DNA of 64,000 nucleotides from Metabacillus fastidiosus NBRC 101226 (GCF_001591625.1 NZ_BCVG01000001.1:1-64000), one strand, 5' to 3'. Shown: positions 36,376-46,042, numbered from the stretch's first letter. Translations and numbers: made by a program. Notes: generated by a model not told the origin, from the sequence alone.

Positions 36376-37362
36376 TTACAATATTCTCATGAAATAAAAA
36401 AGTATAAATATTACCATATTAATTTTTAAAATAGCATACTTTTCTGCTCGTATTTCTTTAATTAATGTTGTAAGCCCAAGTTCTTGGCAACACCTTATAA
36501 TTTCTTCTACATCCCATTTAGCTAAAAGATCATCAGAATGATTTATAACAGGAAGATCAGTAACTAAGGTTGCAAGCTTTTTAGAAAGGATTCCTAACTC
36601 CTGTCCTTCTTCGATCTTCTTCTTATAACGGTTAAATTCTTTATAGGCAGAAAAATTCTCTATAATAGATTCTAAATTCCTAAGCTCGTGAAGCATTTTT
36701 AAAGCTCCAGTGTCTCCTACGCCAGGAATTCCCGGTATGTTATCTGATTTATCACCACTTAGAGCTTTTAAATCAATTATTTGAATAGGATCTAGTCCAT
36801 TATATTTCTCTTTAAATTTCTCTGCATCAAAGAGTATATCTACTTTCTTGTCTCGGCAAATTTGAATAATTTGGTCGGAGACAATTTGCAAAAGATCTTT
36901 ATCATTTGATAATACATACACTTTCATATTCGATTGCAGCTGATAGGCAACTGAGGCAATAAGATCATCCGCTTCATAAACTTCATCAGAATAGACTGGA
37001 ATTCCTGCACGATGCAGCATCGTTTCTATAATTGGAAATTGCCCTTTTAATTCTTCCGGCTGTTTATCTCTCGTTCCCTTATAATTAGGAAATAGATTCT
37101 GTCTAAATCCTCTACCCTTATCAAACATTACAGCTAAATGTGTAATATTAAATTCTGTCTTGTATCTAAACAGCATTTTAAGGAAAAGCTCCACTCCATT
37201 GACATAACGACCATCTGGAGATGTCTTTAAACGGCTTGTATTTAATGCTGTGGCATAATAAGCACGATTTAATAAATTATTCCCATCGACTATTAAAGCA
37301 TTACATGGACCTATTGTTTTCTCTTTCTTTTCAAATATAAAATCGTTAATTGTCATTTGCAT
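36376..37362 (-). CDS. 5'-3' exonuclease (PolA N-domain/FEN type)
   Basis: 328 residues. LIVDGNNLLNRAYYA, AVMFDKG, EADDLIASVA, LSNDKDLLQIV and the helix-hairpin-helix ALSGDKSDNIPGIPGVGDTGA are the metal-binding and DNA-binding motifs of the PolA 5' nuclease. It lacks any polymerase domain, so probably removes RNA primers or flaps for the plasmid replisome. AAGGAGG SD; the SD overlaps the end of a small ORF with a QLTLF tail. Confidence 0.9.
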   Translation of the reverse strand: MQMTINDFIFEKKEKTIGPCNALIVDGNNLLNRAYYATALNTSRLKTSPDGRYVNGVELFLKMLFRYKTEFNITHLAVMFDKGRGFRQNLFPNYKGTRDKQPEELKGQFPIIETMLHRAGIPVYSDEVYEADDLIASVAYQLQSNMKVYVLSNDKDLLQIVSDQIIQICRDKKVDILFDAEKFKEKYNGLDPIQIIDLKALSGDKSDNIPGIPGVGDTGALKMLHELRNLESIIENFSAYKEFNRYKKKIEEGQELGILSKKLATLVTDLPVINHSDDLLAKWDVEEIIRCCQELGLTTLIKEIRAEKYAILKINMVIFILFYFMRIL

Positions 37363-37374
37363 GACTATTCCTCC

Positions 37375-37485
37375 TTAAAAAAGTGTAAGCTGTTTTGGCT
37401 CATCATTTTCTTCTTCTATCTCTATAACCACTTCATTTGTATCAGTTAGAGGAGAAAGAACTTCCGGCTCAATAAATTCACTCAA
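37375..37485 (-). CDS. Small acidic peptide ending in QLTLF
   Basis: 36 codons in the -1 frame relative to the upstream 62-residue gene. TTG start overlaps the upstream TGA (TTGA). Acidic (VVIEIEEENDEPKQ) with the perfect beta-clamp pentapeptide QLTLF as its last residues, and the stop TAA is part of the SD for the exonuclease gene. Either coupled re-initiation or the displaced C-terminus of the upstream gene. Confidence 0.45.
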   Translation of the reverse strand: MSEFIEPEVLSPLTDTNEVVIEIEEENDEPKQLTLF

Positions 37486-37670
37486 TTCTTGTGTTTGAGT
37501 AATAGATTGGCCGCCTTTTCTGTTTCTTTGATAAACTTGGCTTCAGGGTCCTTTTCATTGTAAAAACATTCCCCTTTGCCTAAATCACAGAATATCCAAT
37601 TGGAACAGTAACCAAAGAAAGATTTACTGAAACCAGTAATGGTATAGCCAGAGTTAGAGTTTTGTTTCAT
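37482..37670 (-). CDS. Small hypothetical protein
   Basis: 62 residues with three Cys (YCSNWIFCDLGKGEC). No family recognised. If a -1 shift occurred near its end it would gain the acidic QLTLF tail and reach ~98 residues. First gene of the exonuclease/PRTRC-B unit, with AAGGAGG SD. Confidence 0.55.
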   Translation of the reverse strand: MKQNSNSGYTITGFSKSFFGYCSNWIFCDLGKGECFYNEKDPEAKFIKETEKAANLLLKHKN

Positions 37671-37810
37671 AAATGAATTCCTCCTTAAAAAAGTTAAATT
37701 GAGACAAAAAAAAGCCCAATTTCAATCACCAATTAAAGATGCATTCTTTTTAATCGGTAACTCAAATTGAGCTTTATAATTAAGTTTCCCATCCTGCGTA
37801 GGTTGAGATT
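37671..37810 (-). promoter_or_regulatory. Attenuator leader 5 (exonuclease unit)
   Basis: Hairpin 37788-37807, minus strand CTCAACCT, loop ACGC, AGGATGGG; A.A mismatch kept, next pair A-U. Terminator 37706-37775 with GAGTTACCGATT facing AATTGGTGATTG and a T8 run. Then ACTTTTTTAAGGAGG. Confidence 0.7.
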
Positions 37811-37905
37811 AATAAAAAAGTTTATAAAAGAATTATAACATTAAAAGTTAATTTTGGTGCAACTTATTTTAAAATCGTGCTATGATAGACAGTATATCGA
37901 CTTAA
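37811..37905. promoter_or_regulatory. Divergent promoter region
   Basis: A TATAAT (37832-37837, minus strand) with TTGCAC 19 bp upstream, and a TATGAT (37881-37886, plus strand) lie back to back between two attenuator leaders. Spacings are not ideal, so the -35 assignments are tentative. Confidence 0.4.
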
Positions 37906-38034
37906 TTTCTCTATTTTCACCCAAGCGGGAGAAAAATTCTTGAAACAACTAATAATGCATTCTTTTGAATGGTCTTTTTGTTCTCAAAACAAAATTCCAT
38001 TTAAAGGGATGCTTTTTTTATATCTATAAGGAGA
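37905..38034 (+). promoter_or_regulatory. Attenuator leader 6 (plus strand)
   Basis: Hairpin 37914-37935: TTTTCACCC, loop AAGC, GGGAGAAAA, with the A.A mismatch. Terminator 37955-38020 (GCATTC/GGATGC arms, T7), then AAGGAG. Shows that the architecture follows the gene, not the strand. Confidence 0.7.
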
Positions 38035-38043
38035 GTGAGAATA

Positions 38044-39066
38044 ATGATAAAGTGGAAAAGACTACTAGTAGGAGCGAGTATTTTCTATCCTATTTCATGG
38101 GTTATTCAAAGCTTAGCGGGAATTCCTATTTTTGATTTATATAATGAGGTTTTGTATGTTGCTTATGAAGTTATTTATGAATGGTGGGATTGGATACTAA
38201 TTAGTATCGCGACTTTTATGAGTAGTAAAAATATTATTGAAGTGAAGTATGAGACAATGGAATTAATTCGAAGAAATCGCTTTTTCTCCGAGATTGAACG
38301 ATGGGCTAATACACCTTATGTGCCTCCTATCTTATTCTTTTATCTCATCAATCCACCTCAGAGTGTTTCTTCAAAAATAGAGAAAACAATTGATAATCGT
38401 TTTTATCAAATGATTATTAATTTCTTTAGGGACAGAATTTATATCAATGCAGAATATCAATCTGATACTCCTTATGAAAGACTACCGTTATGGAGAGTTA
38501 TTGGGATAAAAGAACTTGTAAAGACCATATTGATCTATACAATCGTATTTTTCTGGTTTTCATCTGTTTGCTTTACAGACCTATCAAACTGGATTAATGG
38601 ATGGGAAAGGTTCACATTACCAGCTGTTATCTATTTTTCATTATACATTGCCATGAAGATGCAGGCATACTTTGATATGACATACGCAAAAATGGATAGG
38701 GTTTTAACACAAACATTTTCACAACCCGAACCACTTGTTCGCTGGAGAGAGCTTTTTATTGATCATCATAGAGGACAAACTGTTTTAGCCGCTTGGGAAG
38801 CAGAAAGAGAGAAAAGACAACGGTATACGGATCTATACAGAAATGGGTTTGTTCCAGATACAATCACTCATTTTACTAATCCTGCTCTTGCTCCATATCC
38901 TTATCCATATAGAGAATTACCAACATGGATTGATGACATGGATGCCCATTATCAACAAAAATCACTAGAATGGGAAAAGCAAAAAGTAGTAAAGAATCAA
39001 ATGAGAAAAAAGAAGAAAAACAATGGAAATATTATTGATTTTCAGTCAAAAAGAAAACCTTCTTAG
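38044..39066 (+). CDS. Membrane protein of unknown function
   Basis: 340 residues. Hydrophobic segments near 10-30, 45-60, 160-185 and 195-210, a charged C-terminal cytosolic tail ending in poly-basic KKKKNNG. Several Trp/Pro/Tyr-rich motifs (PYPYPYRELPTW). No family recognised. ATG 38044 preferred over GTG 38035, which abuts AAGGAG. Divergent from the exonuclease unit and controlled by the same kind of leader. Confidence 0.65.
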   Translation: MIKWKRLLVGASIFYPISWVIQSLAGIPIFDLYNEVLYVAYEVIYEWWDWILISIATFMSSKNIIEVKYETMELIRRNRFFSEIERWANTPYVPPILFFYLINPPQSVSSKIEKTIDNRFYQMIINFFRDRIYINAEYQSDTPYERLPLWRVIGIKELVKTILIYTIVFFWFSSVCFTDLSNWINGWERFTLPAVIYFSLYIAMKMQAYFDMTYAKMDRVLTQTFSQPEPLVRWRELFIDHHRGQTVLAAWEAEREKRQRYTDLYRNGFVPDTITHFTNPALAPYPYPYRELPTWIDDMDAHYQQKSLEWEKQKVVKNQMRKKKKNNGNIIDFQSKRKPS

Positions 39067-39109
39067 GTTTAAAATAGGACAATTAAAATTGACAGCAACT
39101 ATTAATCAT

Positions 39110-39207
39110 GTTAAGTTGTAGTCACTCCTTAAAAAAGTTTTTGGCTTTGAGACGCAAAAATTTTTTTAACAAGAACCCCATGTAGCGGAAACTACATGGG
39201 GTTTTTT
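39110..39207 (-). other. Orphan SD/leader remnant and terminator
   Basis: 39174-39207 is a perfect AACCCCATGTAG/CTACATGGGGTT terminator for the Fic gene. Beyond it on the minus strand an AACTTTTTTAAGGAGTG element is present, but followed only by an 8-codon ORF, so its gene has been lost. Confidence 0.45.
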
Positions 39208-39248
39208 GATGTTATATCTTTTTATCAATTATCTTGTTTACTAATTAT

Positions 39249-40478
39249 TTATTCAAAAAAGACTTTATTGATAAAAGCTTCTTCAAGATCATAGGTAGTC
39301 GGTCTATCTTTAATCTTTTTAACAATTTTCTCTTTCTCCAGCTCTAGTAGAATTTTATCTACCTTATGTCGAGAAAGTCCTACATTTTTTTGTATTTCTG
39401 CATTTGTAAAGACACGATCAGCACCGACAAATACATGAATCATAAGTAATGATCCTAATATACTCATTCCATCTCTACTTAAACTTTCAAGATTTCCTAC
39501 ATACTTACGAACTCGTTCAACTTTTGCTAAGCCTAAGCTTAAGTCTTCAATTAATGATTCTTGCCCATCCTTTAATATTTCAAGCATAGACTGGCAATAG
39601 AAGGTTGCTTCCCCTTTATTCATAGGGTGAGAAAGTTCTTCTAAGGCTTTATAGTATTTCTGTTTATCTTGATTTATTGTATAGGACAGGGAAACTGCGG
39701 TAAATTCATCTAATTTCTTTGCAACATAGCTGCACACAAGTAAACGTCCAGTCCGTCCATTACCATCATAAAAAGGATGTATATATTCATAGTAATAATG
39801 TGCAAGCATGTATTTATATAAATCTGGAGTATCTGATGTATTTAAAAAGATGAGAAGTCTATTTAAATAATCTTTAATATTCGATTCAGGATATACACCA
39901 ACATGCGTAATTTTACTACCATCTGTAATACTTACTACATCTTTACGGAATAGTTCACCATCTGGTTGTGATTTACTGTCTACTTCATCAGAAACGATAT
40001 CATCATATAGCTTTCTAAAATCCTCAATTTTTTCAAAATCGTTGATCTGACCAATATATTTATAAGTCTTCATTAACCCAGTAAATCGTTTATTCTTGCT
40101 TTCTCTATTTTCATTAATAAGTGATAGAATTTCAGAAAGTTCCTGTTTTGTGCTACGAACACCTTCAATTTCATTCGTACTTTGGAGTTCATTGATTAAT
40201 AGCTTTTCAAAATAAAATCTTACTGCAAATTTAGGCATTGATTTTATCATTTCCCGAATTTGAAAACTATTTAGTAAGATCTCTTCCTGTAATTTCATTA
40301 ATCCATCTGTATTTACGATAAATAGTTCTACTGAATCCCCTGCGTATTTACCTTTAATAACCGGTTTTATAAACAAATTAGTTCGATAAGTTCCATACCC
40401 ATTAAACCGTTTTGCATATTCCTCTTTATAATTTAATTCATCTTTATAAAAAATTTTACTCAGTTTTTCATATTTCAT
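39249..40478 (-). CDS. Fic family protein
   Basis: 409 residues. Complete Fic motif HPFYDGNGRTGR near 215-226, an N-terminal helix with the self-inhibitory (S/T)xxxEG motif TNEIEG near residue 100, and a C-terminal winged-helix region (NAEIQKNVGLSRHKVDKILLELE). Such class II Fic proteins transfer AMP to target proteins and are autoinhibited. No antitoxin is needed. Separate unit without attenuator leader. Confidence 0.9.
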   Translation of the reverse strand: MKYEKLSKIFYKDELNYKEEYAKRFNGYGTYRTNLFIKPVIKGKYAGDSVELFIVNTDGLMKLQEEILLNSFQIREMIKSMPKFAVRFYFEKLLINELQSTNEIEGVRSTKQELSEILSLINENRESKNKRFTGLMKTYKYIGQINDFEKIEDFRKLYDDIVSDEVDSKSQPDGELFRKDVVSITDGSKITHVGVYPESNIKDYLNRLLIFLNTSDTPDLYKYMLAHYYYEYIHPFYDGNGRTGRLLVCSYVAKKLDEFTAVSLSYTINQDKQKYYKALEELSHPMNKGEATFYCQSMLEILKDGQESLIEDLSLGLAKVERVRKYVGNLESLSRDGMSILGSLLMIHVFVGADRVFTNAEIQKNVGLSRHKVDKILLELEKEKIVKKIKDRPTTYDLEEAFINKVFFE

Positions 40479-40796
40479 GATTTCCCCTCCTTCTACTTTT
40501 AATACTCTAAAAGAAATCCATTAATATTAAGATAAGGAGTAATAATTATTCTTATTAATCATAAAATATCCTCTTTTTTATGATTAGTACATTAATTTTA
40601 TCATTTTTATTTGCAATACTGCTAATTTATCCAAAATAAAATTCATCTATACAATAGGTTAATTTAAAACAGTAAGGATATTTCTAAAATTAATCTCCTC
40701 CGAAATGAAATAACTGTTTCGTATTTTAACTACTTATAACATTTCAAATAGCTCACTCACCTTTTGATATACAACCAGCCGGCATATTCAAAAATA
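40479..40796. other. Intergenic region
   Basis: AT-rich, no gene seen. Probably holds the Fic promoter. Confidence 0.5.
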
Positions 40797-40828
40797 AAAA
40801 GGTATGATGCTTTAACATCATACCTTTT
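40797..40828 (-). terminator. Terminator after the RecB-like nuclease gene
   Basis: AAAAGGTATGATG/CATCATACCTTTT perfect stem. Confidence 0.75.
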
Positions 40829-40830
40829 AA

Positions 40831-41964
40831 CTAATTAACGTATTTAAATGATTTACGTCCTTTAGTAGAAGTGATAATTTGTTTCAATTCTCCTGTGTCA
40901 TCTTCATCTAGCCATTTAGATAATATTGCAGTATTAGCTTTTACTGCTTCTTTGACATCTAACTTTTGTCTTTTTGCATAATCAATTAATGTCTCGACAT
41001 CTTCACATTTAAAATTCTGATTACCTTGTTGGACTGTCCATTTTCCTGAGCCAACTGGTACCTCACCATGATTTTCCACCCATTTTTTGATCCCGCTCTT
41101 CATTTTCTTTAAAGCAGCCTCCTGTGCAAGAATATAAGAACCAATTAACTCTGCCTCTTCTTGAGACTTCGGTTCACCGGTACTTGGTAAGCCATCTAAT
41201 AATCCCCCAGCACATCTTGCAGCAAATGGACAATAATCACACTTAGTTCGGTCTTTACACATCTCCCAGTCTTCGATATTAGAAGGGTCTTTTGATTGGA
41301 CCTTGGTGATTTGTGTTACTAACCAGGTTTTAGCTTCATTCAACTTTTCTTCGGTAAATTCAACCTCACTGTCTTCTTCTATTCCCAATCTAGGAAAAAT
41401 AAGACGACCTTTAAAAGTAGATCCGACATACCCTCTAGTTTGCTTTAAAAGCCAAGCATACAGAGCTAATTGTATATGAGTATCCGCAGCAAAAGAATGC
41501 CAACTTGTTTTCCAATCCCAAATTTCTAATACGTCATTTGAAGGATCATCAATAAGCAAGTCTATATAGCATTGGACAATGCCTAAAGTCGTCTTCACTT
41601 CAAGATGTAGTTCAGATGTAATTTCAGCATATTCAAGCTGCGGTATTCGATCGTATGCTTTATTTAACATACTGATAAAATGATAAGGCTTCTCTCCTAC
41701 TGGAAGTCCACCGTTAACTCCCATTCCATAATACAATGACTCTGAGGGAGAATAACCTTCTCTTATCATCAAATCAATTCCAGTATGAAAAATCTTTCCA
41801 TTCTGCATTGGAGGATTTGATGGATATGGTAATTCTAAAATGTACTTATAAAAATATTGTCGTTCACACCCTTCAAACATGGAAAGACGCGAATAACTCC
41901 ACTTTTGCTTTTGCACATTAACCTTCGTTGCCTCTTGTTCTATAGGCAGTAGAGCGGGTGTCAT
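40831..41964 (-). CDS. RecB/Cas4-like PD-(D/E)XK nuclease
   Basis: 377 residues. YSRLSMFEGCERQYFYKY at the start, GKIFHTGID, CYIDLLID with IWDWKTS as the D...DxK core, QLALYAWL, and a C-terminal CDYCPFAARC that with Cys31 would form a 4Fe-4S cluster, as in AddB/Cas4-type enzymes. Likely a DNA end-processing exonuclease for plasmid recombination or replication. ATGA overlap with the upstream gene. Confidence 0.85.
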   Translation of the reverse strand: MTPALLPIEQEATKVNVQKQKWSYSRLSMFEGCERQYFYKYILELPYPSNPPMQNGKIFHTGIDLMIREGYSPSESLYYGMGVNGGLPVGEKPYHFISMLNKAYDRIPQLEYAEITSELHLEVKTTLGIVQCYIDLLIDDPSNDVLEIWDWKTSWHSFAADTHIQLALYAWLLKQTRGYVGSTFKGRLIFPRLGIEEDSEVEFTEEKLNEAKTWLVTQITKVQSKDPSNIEDWEMCKDRTKCDYCPFAARCAGGLLDGLPSTGEPKSQEEAELIGSYILAQEAALKKMKSGIKKWVENHGEVPVGSGKWTVQQGNQNFKCEDVETLIDYAKRQKLDVKEAVKANTAILSKWLDEDDTGELKQIITSTKGRKSFKYVN

Positions 41965-42299
41965 GTATGAATCACCACCGGCACTTCAGGAATCTCATTA
42001 TTGGAATCATTCAATCGATGAAAATTCCAAATCAAGCCACTCTTAAAATGCTTAAATCCATACTCCAATAACAAAGGATATTTAATGGTTGCTCCAAGCG
42101 GTGACTTAATATTAACTGTCATCCAGTTTAGTAAAAAGATTAATCCATCGTTCTCCCCATTTAGATCGACAATAACAGGAATAAAGGTATACCCCGGATA
42201 TCGACCATCCTCAATACTAATACTTGCTAATTCCTTATTATCTTCTGTCTTTACAGCATATCTTGCTAGGCCATTACTATGAGTTCTATGTATAAACAT
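41961..42299 (-). CDS. Hypothetical protein upstream of nuclease
   Basis: 112 residues, beta-rich, no family recognised. Translationally coupled to the nuclease (ATGA) and led by AAGGAGG. Confidence 0.65.
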   Translation of the reverse strand: MFIHRTHSNGLARYAVKTEDNKELASISIEDGRYPGYTFIPVIVDLNGENDGLIFLLNWMTVNIKSPLGATIKYPLLLEYGFKHFKSGLIWNFHRLNDSNNEIPEVPVVIHT

Positions 42300-42452
42300 G
42301 TGAACCCCTCCTTAAAAAGTTTTTGGATTGAAAAGCAAAAAAAAACGCTCTTCTGAAAACCAACAACAGACTGTAAATACAGCATTGATTGTTGTTCACT
42401 TTCAGAAAAGCGCATTGAGTGTAATTGAAGTTTCTCCTGCGTAGGTGAAACA
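42300..42452 (-). promoter_or_regulatory. Attenuator leader 7 (nuclease unit)
   Basis: Hairpin 42431-42450, minus strand TTTCACCT, loop ACGC, AGGAGAAA, A.A mismatch. Terminator 42337-42414 with TTCTGAAAGTGAACAAC facing GTTGTTGGTTTTCAGAA and T9. Then AACTTTTTAAGGAGG. Confidence 0.7.
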
Positions 42453-42593
42453 GAAAATCTTAAAAAGTTATATATCTATTTTATCATAAGAAACTCGCAA
42501 AATATATATTTTAGTGTAAGTTGTTGAGATCTTCCAATTAATTCTATATAATAGTTTTAGAGCTTTGTATACTCATCCCAACATTTTATGTCA

Positions 42594-42650
42594 TGTAATG
42601 GAAGCATCGTTGATCTCGAGATAGAGTTAGATTAACGGTGTTTTTATTTT
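42594..42650 (+). terminator. Leader terminator before the unknown pair
   Basis: GCATCGTTGATCT/AGATTAACGGTG stem with T-rich tail 40 nt before the start codon. A convincing ANGC hairpin is not visible upstream. Confidence 0.45.
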
Positions 42651-42693
42651 TCAATTTTCTTAATAAAATATTACTTATGGAGATGCAAACCTT

Positions 42694-43122
42694 ATGAATA
42701 AAGAGGAACATGAAATACTATCTTATTCACAAATACAAAAAATCATCATGCAAAAGATAGATATTGATTATAGAGAAAATCAGCTTCTTGATAGTAAAGA
42801 ATTTATTATTTTTAAAAATGCAATACAAACTCCCTTTCACCATATAGCTGCAAACTCAAGTATAACTAATATGCAACAAAAGGAAAACCAAGTCTCAATA
42901 AAGGGAGTAGAAGACTTTAATTATGAGGAATTACATGATATTCTCAACAAAAAGTTAATGCTTGACCATATAGAACATAGAATCAGCCATAAGGAATTTA
43001 TTGAGTATTCCAAGCCTTTGTCTCTAATTCTTATGGAATTATATTTAAAACTATCTAACAATCAATCTAGGACTGACAGTAAGAAAAAAAGCAGAAGACC
43101 TACACTTTATCGAATTAAATAA
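42694..43122 (+). CDS. Hypothetical protein
   Basis: 142 residues, highly charged and helical, no family recognised. Coupled to the next gene (TAATG). Confidence 0.6.
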   Translation: MNKEEHEILSYSQIQKIIMQKIDIDYRENQLLDSKEFIIFKNAIQTPFHHIAANSSITNMQQKENQVSIKGVEDFNYEELHDILNKKLMLDHIEHRISHKEFIEYSKPLSLILMELYLKLSNNQSRTDSKKKSRRPTLYRIK

Positions 43123-44180
43123 TGATACTTCCTATAAAAGAGTCCTTAGTAAAGAAAATGGATTCTTTTTTATATGAAATACTGTTTAGTGTTATTACTA
43201 GTATTCAACTTGATATGGGAATAAAATTAAAACATATTTCTCAGTTGCCTTTAAAGATGAAAGGAAGTAGATTTTTTATGAAAAAAGATAGAAAGCAAAT
43301 GCCAATGTTGATTACATTAAACATAGAGGCCGTTCCAAATAGCTTTTCTTTAAAAATGCTCCCTAAAGAGGATCGCAAGAAATTTTTAAAACAGCTCTAT
43401 GGGAAAGATTTAATAGGAGATATATTTGAATCAGGTGCATGTCAATTGGTTAATGGAGAGTTTAAAATTAACTTATCGCGTTCTATGTCTTCAATTGCCG
43501 GTTTATTATTTGAAGCATTCATCGTACGAAAAACAACTGAAAATAAAGAATTTAGAAAAGAACTTTATATGTGGATAAAAGAAGGTAAAAGGAAACTTTC
43601 AGATAAAGAGATAGATAAAATAAAAATTTTAGGCTTGGGATTTCCCAAAACAGCAAAGCTTATGCCACCATTATATGCTCCTCAGCACACTAATCACGAT
43701 ATCGGAGTAGTAAAGTTACTTGAACCTATTGAAAAATATATCATTTCCAGTGTGATTTTTCATGATGACTCTCTAAGTAGTAAAAATAACCAAATTAGAG
43801 TTGTCAATAAACCAAATGGTCTCCCAATTGGAGCACAGATTAAAGCAATTACTACAAATGAAAAGTCTGAAATAATTACTCCGATAATGAAAGGTCAATA
43901 TAGCCATGTTTTAACTTTATTAAGAAACAGTAAAACTAAAAAGCATACAGTTGAACAATGTCGATCTATTCTTGACAAAATGGTTGAGAATAAAGAAATT
44001 GATTTGGAAACAAGATTTCGTATTGAAAAATCTATTCGATCACCGGAAAGTTTAGGTTTACGCCAGGAGGAAATCGATGAGTATTATGAAACGGTTCAAT
44101 ATTGGTATGAAGATGGTATGAAAAATGATGGTATTATACCAGATCCTCTTGGTCAACAAGTAGCCAAGAATTTAGTGTAG
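43122..44180 (+). CDS. Hypothetical protein
   Basis: 352 residues, basic, mixed alpha/beta, with FHDDSLSS and GLGFPKTAKLMPPLYAPQHTN motifs. No family recognised. Starts one base inside the preceding stop, so the two are co-expressed. Confidence 0.6.
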   Translation: MILPIKESLVKKMDSFLYEILFSVITSIQLDMGIKLKHISQLPLKMKGSRFFMKKDRKQMPMLITLNIEAVPNSFSLKMLPKEDRKKFLKQLYGKDLIGDIFESGACQLVNGEFKINLSRSMSSIAGLLFEAFIVRKTTENKEFRKELYMWIKEGKRKLSDKEIDKIKILGLGFPKTAKLMPPLYAPQHTNHDIGVVKLLEPIEKYIISSVIFHDDSLSSKNNQIRVVNKPNGLPIGAQIKAITTNEKSEIITPIMKGQYSHVLTLLRNSKTKKHTVEQCRSILDKMVENKEIDLETRFRIEKSIRSPESLGLRQEEIDEYYETVQYWYEDGMKNDGIIPDPLGQQVAKNLV

Positions 44181-44603
44181 CTTTAAAATAAAGTTTGATC
44201 AAAAACACCTCACAAACCCACATCTTTCATAACTAAAAAGAACCCGTTTTGAAAAAAAGATTGATCAAAACGGGTTCTTTTTTGTGAAGTATTTCACAAC
44301 TTTTGTAAAAAAGTTTGATCATTTTCTGCGATTAGCTCTTCCACAAACGCGCCCTTTAATGGAATAACTTTGATTTATCTTCGTTCTTAAAAACCACCTA
44401 ACTCTAGTTAAACTAATGCTCCCTATAGTTAAAGTACATTTCTTCAAACACTTTCTGTTCCTAGCTATTACCTTTGCTTTTCTGCCACTGAAATCAATCT
44501 TCACTTCGTTACGTATATCGGTTCTGTTACTCCCTTTGATTCAAACTCTTCGAAATCCTATTTCTATAAAGTCGTCAGAGTTGAAACCCTGGTGCCTAAT
44601 TTT
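44181..44603. other. Intergenic region left of the MerR island
   Basis: Contains a strong AAGAACCCGTTTTGA/TCAAAACGGGTTCTTTTTT terminator (44236-44286). A 61-codon minus-strand frame (44319-44504) shows no support. Probably junction sequence of the acquired regulon. Confidence 0.5.
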
Positions 44604-45017
44604 TTATTTCACCTTATTTGCTTCTGAGTACTGTTCATCATTTACAGGCTCAAACCATTCAGTCTCTGGTTTGCTTGGGTCACCTACAGCAGCTAAATGA
44701 ACAAACCATGAGTCATCTGTGGCACCATGCCAATGTTTTACACCAGCTGGAATGTTTATCACGTCCCCTGCTTTTAAGCGTTGTGCTGGTTGCCCTTCAA
44801 CTTGATAGTAACCTTCACCAGCTGTAACAAGCAATAATTGTCCACCAACATGAGAATGCCAGTTATTACGGCAACCTGGTTCAAAAGTTACGTTCCCGAT
44901 GGCATTTGGTTCAGGTGTGAGCATTTTCAAATAACTTTTCCCAATGAAAAATTGAGAATACGGGTTTGGTTCTCCTGCATCAAATAAAATGGTGCCTTTC
45001 ATGTCTTTGATAATCAT
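44604..45017 (-). CDS. Cupin domain protein
   Basis: 137 residues, single cupin barrel with both motifs: RNNWHSHVGGQLLLVTAGEGYY (His at the metal site) and AGDVINIPAGVKHWHGA. Small cupins of this type act as metal-dependent enzymes or sensors beside oxidoreductases. Substrate unknown. Downstream of the acetyltransferase, likely one operon. Confidence 0.85.
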   Translation of the reverse strand: MIIKDMKGTILFDAGEPNPYSQFFIGKSYLKMLTPEPNAIGNVTFEPGCRNNWHSHVGGQLLLVTAGEGYYQVEGQPAQRLKAGDVINIPAGVKHWHGATDDSWFVHLAAVGDPSKPETEWFEPVNDEQYSEANKVK

Positions 45018-45084
45018 AAGTTTTGCCCTCTCTTATTGAACTAAAGTCATTTTGTAATTTTCTAAAGGAGTCATAATAGCTTTA

Positions 45085-45666
45085 TTAATTCTCCTGACTA
45101 ATTTCGATACTTTTTATAATTTTTGCAGGTACACCTCCTACAATTACATTAGCAGGTACGTCCTTAGTAACAACCGCCCCGGCTGCAACAACAGCACCAT
45201 CACCAATAGTTACACCAGGTACTACCGTAGCATTTGCACCAATCCAGACATTTTTACCAATCACAATGTGGGCAGGATACATGGTGCTGCGTTTTCTCGG
45301 ATTAATATCGTGATTAAGGGTAGCTAATACGACATTATGCCCAATCAGAACACCATCACCAATTGTTATTCCGCCTTGATCCTGAAAACGACAGCCTGAA
45401 TTAATAAAGACATTCTTGCCCACAGAGATGTTTTTCCCGCAGTCCGAATAAAAAGGGGGAAACAGCGAGAATGTATTATCTACTGGCTTTCCAATTAACT
45501 TGGAAAACAACTCCCTAATTTTTTCTGGAGAATGGTAATGTCCGTTCAGTTCAGCAGTAAGCTTTAATGCTTCTTGTGAGATAGTGTGCATCAATTTGTG
45601 TAATTCTGAGCCGCCTTCAACGGCTTCACCTCGGTTCAAATGCGCTAAAAAATCATGTATGTCCAT
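45085..45666 (-). CDS. Sugar O-acetyltransferase (Maa/LacA type)
   Basis: 193 residues. N-terminal helical cap then left-handed beta-helix hexapeptides (ISVGKN, ITIGDG, IVIGKN, VTIGDG) with conserved His in LNHDINP. Uses acetyl-CoA to acetylate sugars; physiological role often detoxification. AAAGGATC SD. Transcribed from the MerR-type promoter at 45826-45856. Confidence 0.85.
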   Translation of the reverse strand: MDIHDFLAHLNRGEAVEGGSELHKLMHTISQEALKLTAELNGHYHSPEKIRELFSKLIGKPVDNTFSLFPPFYSDCGKNISVGKNVFINSGCRFQDQGGITIGDGVLIGHNVVLATLNHDINPRKRSTMYPAHIVIGKNVWIGANATVVPGVTIGDGAVVAAGAVVTKDVPANVIVGGVPAKIIKSIEISQEN

Positions 45667-45825
45667 CGGTATGATCCTTTCTATATGGCTTTATAACCCC
45701 TTCAACAACAACTCCATCAATAATTTATACTTTTCAAGGGAAAGTGCTTATATTAGGTAAGCGAATCAGCCAGGTTAATCTTCGCCCTCAATTATTTCTA
45801 TCCTTACTTTTTCCCCTGCAAAACA

Positions 45826-45856
45826 ATGTTAATCCCTATAGTTAACTCTAGGTCAA
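45826..45856 (-). promoter_or_regulatory. MerR-type promoter, acetyltransferase/cupin
   Basis: Minus strand: TTGACC, 19-bp spacer containing TAGAGTTAACTATAG, then TAACAT. A 19-bp spacer with a central dyad is the classic MerR-activated layout. Confidence 0.65.
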
Positions 45857-45959
45857 GAAACAAACCTATATTTATATTTTTCATTTATAGCCTTAAGCTA
45901 ACTTCATTTTTTTAGAGTAAGTATTTCCTAATCCGAATTTTCACTTTCCTTAAGAAGTT

Positions 45960-46013
45960 TTGACATACAACATGTACTGTGATAGAATCCTTCAGAAAAA
46001 TAGAGTTAACTCG
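45960..46013 (+). promoter_or_regulatory. merR-like gene promoter and operator
   Basis: TTGACA (45960) and TAGAAT (45983) at 17 bp give an ordinary promoter; the dyad AGAGTTAACTCG (46002-46013) lies just downstream, where bound regulator would repress its own gene. Confidence 0.6.
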
Positions 46014-46042
46014 AGGTCTATATTAAAGAGAGGAAGATAAAG

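Noticed and set aside
37482-37500. Programmed -1 frameshift linking the 62-residue protein to the QLTLF tail
   Set aside because: No X-XXY-YYZ slippery heptamer before the stop; kept only as an alternative to re-initiation.
44319-44504. Basic 61-codon minus-strand frame
   Set aside because: No SD, no motif, unnatural composition; likely non-coding junction DNA.
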